From positions 1-46,517 of the forward strand of contig JAOUJW010000043.1 of assembly GCA_029882975.1 (NCBI GenBank): 46,517 bases of DNA, written 5' to 3'. This document shows positions 27,870-35,327 of this stretch, one piece after another. Both the position numbers and the translations under genes were made by a program. Within the stretch, counting starts at the first letter, position 1. The number at the start of each line of letters is the position of its first letter. Under the pieces are notes generated by a model, which did no database searches, was not told the origin of the DNA, and worked only from the letters and a program-made list of their open reading frames with translations. The stretch comes from Gammaproteobacteria bacterium. Its GTDB lineage: Bacteria > Pseudomonadota > Gammaproteobacteria > SZUA-152.

Positions 27870-29153
27870 TCAAATAGAATACAACTGCTGCTCAAAAAAA
27901 TAACGATCTATCTCCTGCGTAAGAATATTCTCCAAGGTCGCATCATCCGCACTGTGAATCTGCTTGTACAACTCCGCAGCGAAACCTTTAAACAGGGTTA
28001 GTAACCAGGGATCAAAGTGCTTACCCTTTTCCTGCCACATCATATTCATGGCATCAGTAAAGTCATACGCTTCCTTGTAATCCCGTTTGGTTGTTAAGGC
28101 ATCAAACACATCGGCAATGGCAAAGATTCGGGCAATTAAAGGGATATTAACCCCCTTTAGTCCTCCCATATAGCCACTGCCGTCGAATCGTTCGTGATGA
28201 AACTCAATGACATCACGCGCACCCTCCAACCATTCCGTATTCCCTACCACATCCAATCCCAACAACACATGCTCGCGCATATGTTGTTGCTCTGCTTCAT
28301 TCAACCCGTGGGGCTTACGTAACACTTCATCCCGAATACCGATTTTGCCCACATCGTGCAAAAAAGACCCGGCAATCAGACTGCGCATATCCTTGTGATT
28401 AAGACTAACCGCCTCACCAATGCGCACCGCGTACAGCGTGACACGGTAATTGTGGCTATTTGTGGTCTCATCGCGTACAGCAATGGCATTACCCAACACA
28501 TCCATCAACTGCAAATTGGCATGCAGCATTTTCTTTGAGAAATTGTACAAATGCTGGTTCAAGCGTAAAATCACCGGATACAAAACCACCGCACAAGCCA
28601 GCAACGACACCACCACCAACAACAAGGTGCGGTAAATGCGCCGATTGATGGCGGACAGTACCTCGTCCTCGACCAGATACACCCCTTCGAAATATCCAGC
28701 GACTTCACTTTGGGAATTTTTTAATGGTACCAAAACCTGTAAATACAATTGGCCATTTATACTGAATTTATCAAAGTGTATCCGCCTGTCCAACGGTAGT
28801 TGATGATGACGTGGCTCGATGATGTTACGAATATCATGATCCAACTCACGCTCAGCGGTTACCACATGGGCCTGATTCAAATCATAAACATCCACCAGTG
28901 AATAGTGCCGTTCGATTAAACTATCCGCCTTACGTTGCAGCTTGGTAATTTGCCCCTGATCCGGGGAGTCAATAAGGTCGATCAACGCCCGATCAAATGT
29001 TTTGGCATCATTAACCACCAATTCCACAACATACTCATCCACATCGGCGAGTTCCAGGTAATACACCAACACGCCGATTAGGCTGGACAAGGAAAGCCAC
29101 ACCAGGATCAGGCGCAGAATCAGTCGTTTATTTAACCCTGGCTTGTTCAGCAT
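27870..29153 (-). CDS. Membrane HD-GYP domain protein (probable cyclic-di-GMP phosphodiesterase)
   Basis: 427 residues. TM1 is at about 9-30 (LILRLILVWLSLSSLIGVLV) and TM2 at about 182-203, with about 150 extracytoplasmic residues between as a possible sensor. The HD-GYP domain (about 215-405) shows SHNYRVT, SFLHDVGKIGI (metal HD), EHVLLGLDVV, IEFHHERFDGSGY and ARIFAIADVFDALTTKRDYKEA. The signature GYP is changed to GYM (Met codon at 28,167-28,169). All metal ligands I can recognise are kept, so hydrolysis of cyclic-di-GMP is likely. The histidine-kinase gene ends 46 bp upstream on the same strand, so they probably form one operon. Confidence 0.9.
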   Translation of the reverse strand: MLNKPGLNKRLILRLILVWLSLSSLIGVLVYYLELADVDEYVVELVVNDAKTFDRALIDLIDSPDQGQITKLQRKADSLIERHYSLVDVYDLNQAHVVTAERELDHDIRNIIEPRHHQLPLDRRIHFDKFSINGQLYLQVLVPLKNSQSEVAGYFEGVYLVEDEVLSAINRRIYRTLLLVVVSLLACAVVLYPVILRLNQHLYNFSKKMLHANLQLMDVLGNAIAVRDETTNSHNYRVTLYAVRIGEAVSLNHKDMRSLIAGSFLHDVGKIGIRDEVLRKPHGLNEAEQQHMREHVLLGLDVVGNTEWLEGARDVIEFHHERFDGSGYMGGLKGVNIPLIARIFAIADVFDALTTKRDYKEAYDFTDAMNMMWQEKGKHFDPWLLTLFKGFAAELYKQIHSADDATLENILTQEIDRYFFEQQLYSI

Positions 29154-29199
29154 TATTATTATTGCTTCACATCAAAACGTTTACATCAACACGAAAACA

Positions 29200-30147
29200 C
29201 TAACAGGCAAATTTCAACCAAAACGTAGCACCCTGACCTTGAACACTGTTGACGCCCAGCTTGATCCCCTGAGTTTCAGCCAGTTTTTGCGTAACACTCA
29301 AACCAATACCGGCGCCCTCCTCTCCTGAACTCAAACGAACAAACGGTAAGAAAATCTTTTTCTGGTCCTGTTCAGACAATCCGGGACCGGTATCCTGCAC
29401 GTCCAAACGCACCCCGCCATTGGCATCATTGTCGCAAGTCAAAATTATTTTGCCCGACTCGCTATTGTACTTAACCGCATTGGAAAGCAAATTTAGAACA
29501 ATCTGCTTTACCAGGGTCCGATCCGCACAAACCCAATGGGACTCTTCCGCATAGTTAACAGACAGATCCAAGGACTTTTTCTGAAGCTGGGGCATAATCA
29601 AATCACGGCACTCGTCCAACACCTGGTTTAAATCAAAATCCGAATCTCTGACAACCACATGCCCCGACTCCACCGCCGCCAGATCCAGAGAATCATGCAC
29701 AATTGACAGAGTGTATTCACAAGCGCTCTCAATCCGTGCCAACAAATCACTCTGTAGCTTTGCATCACAAGGTTCAGTTCTCAAAAATTCGGCATACCCC
29801 TTAATGGCACTCATGGGAGTTTTCAATTCATGGCTAAGCTGGGCGACAAACAATGTCTTGGCACTACTGGCCTGGTCCGCAATCCGCTTGGCTTCCTCCA
29901 ACTCTAATTGGACTTGATTTTGTACAATTAACCAACGGCGCAATCGGCAGAACGGATACAATAAAGACAAAACCGAAAAAACCACTACCGTGGACACAAA
30001 CTCCATCTGCGTATCAAACGCTTCTTGCTCCCCGGTGATCAACTCCTCTAAATAAAACTCCCAAGATATCGATATAGCATTTACAGATAACAAGATAATA
30101 CAAAAACATAGATACAACTGACTGAGTTTCACAAATTCTGTTTTCAT
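29200..30147 (-). CDS. Membrane sensor histidine kinase
   Basis: 315 residues. Two TM helices (about 10-30 and 47-67) flank only about 20 outside residues, so the ligand is probably sensed in or near the membrane. The HisKA H-box is FVAQLSHELKTPMSAIKGY (about 100-118; His about 106). The ATPase domain has NLLSNAVKYN (about 217-226), DVQDTGPGLSEQD (about 250-262) and GAGIGLSVTQKL (about 281-292). The end is WLKFAC. No receiver or output domain is fused and no response regulator lies next to it. The following gene is an HD-GYP protein without a receiver. It may phosphorylate a distant regulator. Confidence 0.9.
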   Translation of the reverse strand: MKTEFVKLSQLYLCFCIILLSVNAISISWEFYLEELITGEQEAFDTQMEFVSTVVVFSVLSLLYPFCRLRRWLIVQNQVQLELEEAKRIADQASSAKTLFVAQLSHELKTPMSAIKGYAEFLRTEPCDAKLQSDLLARIESACEYTLSIVHDSLDLAAVESGHVVVRDSDFDLNQVLDECRDLIMPQLQKKSLDLSVNYAEESHWVCADRTLVKQIVLNLLSNAVKYNSESGKIILTCDNDANGGVRLDVQDTGPGLSEQDQKKIFLPFVRLSSGEEGAGIGLSVTQKLAETQGIKLGVNSVQGQGATFWLKFAC

Positions 30148-30488
30148 AGGTGCCCAACCCTATTTGAATGTCCACATTCTGTATCGACCCAAAACGGCTT
30201 TTTTTGATACTTTCTACCGAAAATTCAATACATTAAGCAAAATTGTGAAGAAAATGTAAATGCGAGAGTTTTTCCTTCCCCCAAGCTACCAATCAAACAA
30301 TTAAGCACGTTGAAAATTTCAAAGAAAGTTCTCAGCGAGGTTACTGCACGGATACCGTGAATTCACACATTCAGAAAGCGTGGGCAATTTGCAAAGAAAC
30401 GTCACCTGGCACCACCAGCGTAGCAAAAACCCGACTGGCAACCGAACAAGAAAAAAGCAATCATGGCAAGACTATTTCACGATAGAAC
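30148..30488. other. Sparse region upstream of the histidine kinase
   Basis: About 340 bp. The first half looks non-coding and AT-rich and would hold the kinase promoter. From a GTG at 30,358 a plus-strand frame reads MNSHIQKAWAICKETSPG and stops at about 30,485. This may be the start of a broken gene (see the pseudogene entry). Confidence 0.4.
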
Positions 30489-30680
30489 TCATCCCCCGAA
30501 AACAAGGACCGAATTTACTACTACCGATACACAGCGACAATTTGGGCCTAATATCGGGAATTTGGCTTTTGGAGCAAAAAATTGCCGTTTTCGGCCGCGG
30601 AGCTTACGCCATATTTGACAGAAACAGCGGAGCACGCATTGACCAACAAGACCCAATAAAAATCTTTCGAGCCTACTTAA
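30358..30680 (+). pseudogene. Remnant of a plus-strand gene, possibly beta-propeller-like, frameshifted and cut
   Basis: A GTG at 30,358 opens a frame giving MNSHIQKAWAICKETSPG, which stops near 30,485. From there a different plus frame gives convincing protein-like text (IELIPRKQGPNLLLPIHSD, then LLEQKIAVFGRGAYAIFDRNS) until about 30,670. After that the same frame only reads the back of the leucine-rich-repeat gene. The 'G.G.YAIFDR.SG' phrase resembles a blade of a PQQ/WD-type propeller. The text resumes on the same strand at 31,097 as a TPR-like frame, so both may be parts of one gene interrupted by other DNA. Weakly supported: no homologue recognised. Confidence 0.35.
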
Positions 30681-31151
30681 ATTTACTAATCGACCTATGG
30701 ACTCTGGTAACTGCTCCAGTTTGTTTTTATCCAAAGAGACAGTTTTCAATGATGTCACTTCAAACAATTCGTCTGGAACATCGGCAATATTGTTATATCC
30801 GATATCGAGTTGTTGTAAATTTTGTAACTTCTTTATATCACGCGGTATTTTTGAGATTTGATTGTCATTAAGCATTAACACCTCTAGTTGTATTAACTCA
30901 AATACAGCCTGCGGTATAGAATTCAAACCAAAACCTACCAAATCAAGTTTCTTCGACCCCTGGGCTTTTACAGACGCTATACAATTCCTAACTCTCTCAT
31001 TTAATGTTAACCGAGTGTTTTTACAATTATTGTCAAACTCCTGCAACTCATGCGTAGTACTTTTTAGAGTCTTAGTTGGACCGGAATCCGATATAGAATT
31101 ATTGCACGACGTCAAAACCAGCGAAAAAACTAAGTCAGCAATTATTGGCAT
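30489..31151 (-). CDS. Leucine-rich repeat protein fragment, probably chimeric at both ends
   Basis: Open frame of 220 residues from the ATG at 31,149-31,151. The middle (about 70-155) is clear LRR of the 22-23-residue bacterial type: LDLVGFGLNSIPQAVFEL, LEVLMLNDNQISKIPRDI, LQQLDIGYNNIADVPDEL, LKTVSLDKNKLEQLPESI. The N-terminus (MPIIADLVFSLVLTSCNNS) looks like a lipoprotein signal but lacks the usual positive charge, as if cut short. After RLVNLSRL (about residue 158) the LRR pattern stops and a basic, unrelated tail follows, antisense to the plus-strand remnant. I read it as a truncated LRR gene joined to other DNA near 30,670-30,690. Functionality doubtful. Confidence 0.55.
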   Translation of the reverse strand: MPIIADLVFSLVLTSCNNSISDSGPTKTLKSTTHELQEFDNNCKNTRLTLNERVRNCIASVKAQGSKKLDLVGFGLNSIPQAVFELIQLEVLMLNDNQISKIPRDIKKLQNLQQLDIGYNNIADVPDELFEVTSLKTVSLDKNKLEQLPESIGRLVNLSRLERFLLGLVGQCVLRCFCQIWRKLRGRKRQFFAPKAKFPILGPNCRCVSVVVNSVLVFGG

Positions 31152-32014
31152 TGATTGAAAGCATAGAACTTTGGTTCGCAGAAAAACGCAGGCAGGTATT
31201 TAATGAGAATCGCAACATATACGCCTACTCCCACGCTGTTGCACACAATTCGGTAGGCCGGGCCACATACACCGAACTCAAACGTTGCTTAGCAACAGAA
31301 CCCCACAATCGTGCAAAACTAAAAGAACTGTTTTTAAAATCAGAAAAGTTCCTAAAATGGGCCATAGGCTACCACCTCCCCTCCGGCTTCGCCGACCCCT
31401 ATATCGATTTAAGCGCCCTGTATATCCATGCTCTGGAACACCGGGAACTGCATGAGTTCCTGACGGAAAACAGTCGTAGTCGAACGGAAGCTTATTTGCA
31501 CCACGCCATCCGACTCAATCCCAACAAACAAAAAGCCCACTACTTGCTCGGAAAACTATACCAAAGCCAAATCTACCAAGACGAACTACTACCTCAAACC
31601 GAACGTCAAGGCAAAAAATCCTATGCCCATAAAGCCCTAGCCGCCTACGAAAGAGCCGGAGAGTATCGTTTCAGCTACTTTCGCATTGCCGAACTGTATC
31701 AAAACTTGGGCGAGAACGACAAAGCCATCATCAAGTTAAAACAATGCATGGACTTGTATCCCATTTACAGCAGCCATCATCAACAATACCTGCAACTGTG
31801 CGAACAAAAACTCCGAAAACAACTGGCAGCACTTAACACCAAGCCCGACGCAACAATGAAACACGCCCTGCTGAAACAAATTAAAGAATTACGGGAACTG
31901 GATGGTGACATCAACCAAACCTGTTTTACCGGCGAAGTCGCAGTTTTTGTTGTTGCTGATTTTAGTCCCGCAGACTCAATATTCTTAAAGGCCGTGAGAC
32001 CACCATACGCCTAA
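31145..32014 (+). CDS. TPR-like repeat protein, 5' end uncertain and 3' end probably frameshifted
   Basis: 289 residues from a TTG at 31,145; the frame is open back to 31,097 with no ATG. Helical-repeat text is clear: AYLHHAIRLNPNKQKAHYLLGKLYQSQ, AHKALAAYERAGEYRFSYFRIAELYQNLG, NDKAIIKLKQCMDLYPIYSSHHQQYLQLC (given as short examples of TPR pattern A/Y/L..A......). The tail SIFLKAVRPPYA looks unnatural. A neighbouring frame continues ILKGRETTIRLMDLNEK and INEVHAEVEAG to a TGA at 32,065-32,067, which suggests a frameshift near 31,975-31,985. No signal peptide. It may be the 3' part of the gene whose 5' part is at 30,358. Cytoplasmic scaffold role inferred only from TPR. Confidence 0.5.
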   Translation: MALIESIELWFAEKRRQVFNENRNIYAYSHAVAHNSVGRATYTELKRCLATEPHNRAKLKELFLKSEKFLKWAIGYHLPSGFADPYIDLSALYIHALEHRELHEFLTENSRSRTEAYLHHAIRLNPNKQKAHYLLGKLYQSQIYQDELLPQTERQGKKSYAHKALAAYERAGEYRFSYFRIAELYQNLGENDKAIIKLKQCMDLYPIYSSHHQQYLQLCEQKLRKQLAALNTKPDATMKHALLKQIKELRELDGDINQTCFTGEVAVFVVADFSPADSIFLKAVRPPYA

Positions 32015-32180
32015 TGGATCTAAATGAAAAAATCAACGAAGTTCATGCTGAAGTTGAGGCGGGATGAAAATTCAAGCGTTGAAAACTGGAATATCTATTA
32101 TTGTTTACCGATCACGGAACAGCTTGTCCTGTTCCGCATCAGATAGTGTTGTGTAGACTGACTAAAAATCTGTTTTTGTA

Positions 32181-32645
32181 TTATACAAATTTATCAAGCA
32201 GCACTACAGATTGACGAATAGGCGACGATTTTGGATAAGTAGCAAGCACGTGAGCCATAAATTTGTCCAGAGCTTGACCTAACTTATCTTGAATATCGCT
32301 AAAAAAGCTAGCAACTTTCGCCATCTCAAATACATCCAAAGTCTCGTAAGCAGCTACTAGTAGTGAACCAATACACGCTCCCACGTAAAAAGCCGCAGCA
32401 CATGCACCAAGAACGGCAACAACTTCACCAATCGCTGCGGCAACAGCGGTACCGCCAGCCCCTAGTGATACTGTTAGAAAGATTTCACTAACAGTTGCAG
32501 TAGCACCGACCTTGGCGATTGCACCAGCGAGAGCACCGACTGTACCCAGAGCAGCACTAACGCTACCAAACACAGTACTTGGAACAGGTAAGCCCATAGA
32601 CTCCATATTAGCCCTAAATGCTTCCCCAAAAGTTTTGTCAGCCAT
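32181..32645 (-). CDS. Glycine-zipper hydrophobic protein (154 aa), pore-former-like
   Basis: ATG at 32,643-32,645 with a near-perfect ribosome site (GGAGGTTAAA) just before; the 158-residue longer frame is not needed. Residues about 20-95 are Gly/Ala-rich and hydrophobic (STVFGSVSAALGTVGALAGAI, VSLGAGGTAVAAAIGEVVAV, AAAFYVGACIGSLLVAAYE), with G...G and G.A..G spacing typical of membrane-inserting helical hairpins. The C-terminal 60 residues are amphipathic and charged (FSDIQDKLGQALDKFMAHVL). No leader peptide is obvious. Gly-zipper hairpins occur in pore-forming toxins, bacteriocins and phage holin-like proteins, but I recognise no family. It is 18 bp downstream of the bL12-domain gene, in one unit. 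Confidence 0.65.
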   Translation of the reverse strand: MADKTFGEAFRANMESMGLPVPSTVFGSVSAALGTVGALAGAIAKVGATATVSEIFLTVSLGAGGTAVAAAIGEVVAVLGACAAAFYVGACIGSLLVAAYETLDVFEMAKVASFFSDIQDKLGQALDKFMAHVLATYPKSSPIRQSVVLLDKFV

Positions 32646-32663
32646 TTTAACCTCCAAATAATA

Positions 32664-32897
32664 TTAATTCGTATTTTGTGTCATTTTTTCCAATGACTGT
32701 TTGGCTTCTTTAAGGCCTACGCCATGCAATTGACGGTATGCTTTTATCGCTTTAATTTTGTCGCCAGCATTTAAAATAGCTAGAACATCACTATCACTCT
32801 CAATTCCAGGGACTGACTTCCTATTAACTATAAGTGTAATCACCGTAACCACGACGGAAACAGCAACAAACAGTAATACAATTTCTATAAAATTCAT
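32664..32897 (-). CDS. Membrane-anchored protein with a ribosomal bL12 C-terminal-like domain (77 aa)
   Basis: Start ATG at 32,895-32,897 (MNFIEIVLLFVAVSVV); a TTG at 32,909 is less likely. Residues 1-22 form one TM helix, then a short linker (NRKSVPGIESDSD). The rest (about 36-77) reads VLAILNAGDKIKAIKAYRQL then GVGLKEAKQSLEKM, the hallmark of the bL12 (L7/L12) C-terminal domain (K.KI..I...R...G.GLKEAK). Such 'bL12 C-terminal domain' orphan proteins occur widely and are not ribosomal. The cytoplasmic domain probably binds a partner. It precedes the glycine-zipper gene at 18 bp, so both are likely co-transcribed. Confidence 0.8.
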   Translation of the reverse strand: MNFIEIVLLFVAVSVVVTVITLIVNRKSVPGIESDSDVLAILNAGDKIKAIKAYRQLHGVGLKEAKQSLEKMTQNTN

Positions 32898-33042
32898 ATC
32901 AGCATCCAATTCTTACAAACCAGTGAGTTGCCTACCATCAGATTCGTTAGTTCAATTCCCGTTTAATTTAGCATGAGATTCAATACAAATCGATGCCCAA
33001 TTATGTGAAATATTACCAGAATAGTAATTGAAGCAATATTGA

Positions 33043-33225
33043 TCACCTCACCATCATAATCAACAAGCCAATAAACAAAGCCACCGCCCCAATTACCATA
33101 AAAAACCCAGTCCACTCACTAGAAGTACCTTTGCGCGTATTTTGCATCATGGCTTTGGCTCGCGGAAACAAATACACCACCATGGCAAGAAGCATGGCCG
33201 CCATAACCCATTTTTCCCAACCCAT
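33043..33225 (-). CDS. Small two-TM membrane protein (60 aa)
   Basis: ATG at 33,223-33,225 (MGWEKWVMAAML), preceded by GGGGGA; a TTG at 33,241-33,243 would add six residues. Two TM helices are visible (about 6-22 and 40-58), joined by a basic loop (FPRAKAMMQNTRKGTSSEWTG in part), ending LIMMVR. The length and layout resemble small inner-membrane proteins of unknown role found near BI-1 genes. It lies about 100 bp downstream of the yccA gene and its terminator on the same strand. Function unknown. Confidence 0.65.
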   Translation of the reverse strand: MGWEKWVMAAMLLAMVVYLFPRAKAMMQNTRKGTSSEWTGFFMVIGAVALFIGLLIMMVR

Positions 33226-33265
33226 ACCAATCCCCCAATTCAATTAATAAATAAAAACAGAGCCT

Positions 33266-33296
33266 GAAAAAACAAACCCCGGCGGCGCCGGGGTTT
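33266..33296 (-). terminator. Strong intrinsic terminator after the BI-1 gene
   Basis: CCCCGGC at 33,277-33,283 pairs with GCCGGGG at 33,287-33,293, extended by AAA/TTT on the two sides. On the minus strand it is followed by GTTTTTTC. It sits about 30 bp past the stop of the gene at 33,325. Confidence 0.85.
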
Positions 33297-33324
33297 GGTT
33301 GTTACTTGATCAGTTTAGAGCCGA

Positions 33325-33996
33325 TCAATCGTCACCGCCGAACGCTGACAGCAATTGAAGCAGGCTGACGAAAATATTGTAGATAGACAGATACAGTCCG
33401 ATGGTGGCCATGATGTAGTTGGTCTCACCGCCATTCACCATACGGCTGGTGTCATACAGGATGAAACCGCTCATGATCATAATAACCGCTGCGGAAATGG
33501 CCAGAGCCAATGCCGGTATAGCCAGGAAGATATTGGCCAGAGCAGCAACCAGAACCACCAGAAAGCCAACAACCAGGAAACCGCCTAGGAAGCTGAAATC
33601 TTTACGAGTGGTTAAAGCGTAACCAGACAGACCCAGGAAGATCACACCGGTACCACCCAAAGCAGTCGCCACAATCTGGCTACCACCGGGCAGAGACAAG
33701 TACATGTTCAACATGGGACCCAGTCCAAAACCCATCAAACCGGTTATAGCAAACACTACACCGATACCGGCACCGGAATTAGCTACCTTAGGCAAAACGA
33801 ACCACAGCAATACAATGGAACCACCGAAAGTGAACAAGTGCACCATGGGCGGAACATTCAAGAACATAGACAAACCAGCCGTCAAAGCACTGAACAGCAG
33901 CGTCATGGACAGTAGAGTGTATGTATTGCGAATGACTTTATTAGTTGATAAAGCCGATGTAGCCTGTCCGGTAAAAACAGGAGTATTTTGATTCAT
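33325..33996 (-). CDS. yccA: Bax inhibitor-1/YccA family membrane protein
   Basis: 223 residues with seven TM helices and a short soluble N-terminus (MNQNTPVFTGQATSALSTNK). Conserved family text is present: VIRNTYTLLSMTLLFSALTAG (in part, about 21-41), GLGPMLNMYLSL (about 91-102), GLSGYALTTRKDFSFLGGFL in part (about 122-142), SGFILYDTSRMVNGGETNYI (about 172-191) and the C-terminal LYLSIYNIFVSLLQLLSAFGG. The LYDTSR...GGE motif carries the pH-sensing acidic pair of BI-1 proteins. YccA of E. coli binds and modulates FtsH. It is upstream of a strong terminator. The DNA to the right (33,997-34,439) is a long non-coding leader. Confidence 0.92.
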   Translation of the reverse strand: MNQNTPVFTGQATSALSTNKVIRNTYTLLSMTLLFSALTAGLSMFLNVPPMVHLFTFGGSIVLLWFVLPKVANSGAGIGVVFAITGLMGFGLGPMLNMYLSLPGGSQIVATALGGTGVIFLGLSGYALTTRKDFSFLGGFLVVGFLVVLVAALANIFLAIPALALAISAAVIMIMSGFILYDTSRMVNGGETNYIMATIGLYLSIYNIFVSLLQLLSAFGGDD

Positions 33997-34439
33997 TTCT
34001 GGCTAACCTCCAGTTGGTTAAAAATTTAGTTTGACTGATAATAAGACCAAACACTTGGTAACTAGTTCCGAAGCATATATCCAACCTAAATCAAAGACAA
34101 GCTGGAACTCTGCCTCCAACTACAGTATTATTCGTCGCCTTATTAGTTATATAGCGGCAATATAGTAGCTTTCAATAGCGTTTTCGAAATATCACAAAAC
34201 CGAAAAACTATTGACATAATTCAAATTTCCGCTATAAGTAGCTGATTAATATAGTTTAACTAAAGACGCCACAAACACAGGCGAGACCGTGAGACTGGTC
34301 AATAAACGATCAGGCTCCAGCTTAAAACCACTGTTGGCAAGTATGTAAAATTATAGTTGGCAACTTATTGATGATTTCACAAAACATCATAAAAATAGTG
34401 GTAGAATTCGAAGAAATTAGACTATATATAAGTTGAGCT
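33997..34439. other. Non-coding AT-rich region between yccA and the hairpin block
   Basis: About 440 bp with no supported gene. It holds the presumed yccA promoter on the minus side and a good sigma-70-like promoter on the plus side (34,211-34,238). AT-rich tracts surround both. Confidence 0.5.
34211..34238 (+). promoter_or_regulatory. Sigma-70-like promoter pointing into the hairpin and tRNA region
   Basis: TTGACA at 34,211-34,216 and TATAAG at 34,233-34,238, 16 bp apart. It points toward the hairpin block and tRNA-Ser, and no protein gene follows it, so the transcript would be non-coding or a long tRNA precursor. Sequence match only. Confidence 0.5.
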
Positions 34440-34632
34440 AACGATAGACTGGTCTTAAACGAGTCTTGGACGAAGTACAGGAAGTACAAGTATCGCGGAA
34501 GGCATGGAGCCGATAGCGATTGGCGGTGGTACGCGGCCACGGAAGGCCGTGGTAGACAATGTCTGGAATGAATTGTCGAGACAACGTCGGGAACAAGTTG
34601 TCGAGGTGGCTAAGCCACAATATAAAGTTTAT
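34440..34632. repeat. Cluster of short perfect hairpins
   Basis: Consecutive short inverted repeats: CCACGG-AAGG-CCGTGG (near 34,537), AGACA-A-TGTCT (near 34,553), TTGTC-GA-GACAA (near 34,572) and GTGGCT-A-AGCCAC (34,606-34,618). No protein frame here is credible. The style continues into the tRNA-linked repeats to the right. Confidence 0.6.
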
Positions 34633-34992
34633 GGAGAGGTGGCTGAGTGGTCGACAATTTTGTAGGGAACAAAATTGGACAGCCGCAGGCTGGTCCCGAA
34701 GGGACGAGTCTCACGGATGAGACGAGCAAAGCGGCGGGAACCGACGCTTGAGACCCTTCTAAGCACGGAGATTAGATTTAGCAGTAACTTAGAAGATACA
34801 TACGATTTTTGGAGAGGTGGCTGACAAAATCGTATGGAACGATTTTGAACATCGGAGCCATAGCGACGATGGCCCCCTTGGGGGGCAAAAACCACGGATG
34901 GTTTTTGTAGTGGTCGACGGCGGAGGCGCTTGAGACCTTTCTAAGCACGGAGATTAGATTTAGCAGTAACTTAGAAGATACATACGATTTTT
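34633..34992 (+). repeat. Two tandem tRNA-Ser-derived repeat units with hairpin interiors
   Basis: Unit 1 (34,633-34,810) and unit 2 (34,811-34,992) each begin with the tRNA-Ser 5' end (GGAGAGGTGGCTGA) and end with the same stretch of about 70 bp (from CTTGAGACC to ATACGATTTTT). The intact tRNA follows at once as the third start, at spacings of 178 and 182 bp. Interiors differ but are both made of hairpins: CAATTTTGT/ACAAAATTG and GTCTCA/TGAGAC in unit 1; CAAAATCGT/ACGATTTTG, GCCCCC/GGGGGC and AAAAACCA/TGGTTTTT in unit 2. The shared tail contains CTTCTAAG...CTTAGAAG and probably the tRNA promoter (TTAGCA, 17 bp, TACGAT). These are 5'-truncated pseudo-tRNA copies. Confidence 0.75.
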
Positions 34993-35080
34993 GGAGAGGT
35001 GGCTGAGTGGTCGAAAGCGGCGGTCTTGAAAACCGTTGAAGGGCAACCTTCCCAGGGTTCGAATCCCTGCCTCTCCGCCA
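34993..35080 (+). tRNA. tRNA-Ser (anticodon UGA)
   Basis: 88 nt including an encoded CCA. The acceptor stem GGAGAGG pairs with CCTCTCC near the end, followed by G-CCA. The D-arm is GGCTGAGTGG-type. The anticodon arm GCGGTCTTGAAAACCGT reads TGA in the loop. A long variable arm (GAAGGGCAACCTTCCC) marks a serine tRNA. The T-arm is GGGTTCGAATCCC. The 3' end at 35,080 borders foreign DNA, consistent with use as an integration site. Confidence 0.96.
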
Positions 35081-35327
35081 TTTAATCAATCACTTACTGA
35101 ATAATTTAGGTTATGTCTAAATGAGATATGCCTCATATTGCTAACCAGTTGCTAACATAGGGTGGCTTGGTATCAGTAATCTAATTTCGTCGAAATTAAT
35201 TTCTATAGATAAATCTATCTTTGGAGCAATAGTCAAAGACCTATTCTGCCGCGACCCATCCAAAATAAAAAAAGCAAAAAAGATTGTAGGTTTCATAGCA
35301 AACAACGGACTAGTTCCCTTTTTCACT

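Noticed and set aside
27814-27876. Twenty-codon ORF after the cytochromes
   Set aside because: Too short and without supporting features; it also runs into the HD-GYP stop.
34440-34992. CRISPR-like array
   Set aside because: Spacing is about 180 bp, the repeated part is tRNA-derived, the interiors are hairpins rather than uniform spacers, and there are no cas genes.
34629-35089. Minus-strand ORFs of 88 and 103 residues across the hairpin block
   Set aside because: They only translate the repeats and the antisense of tRNA-Ser; similar text comes twice because the DNA is duplicated.
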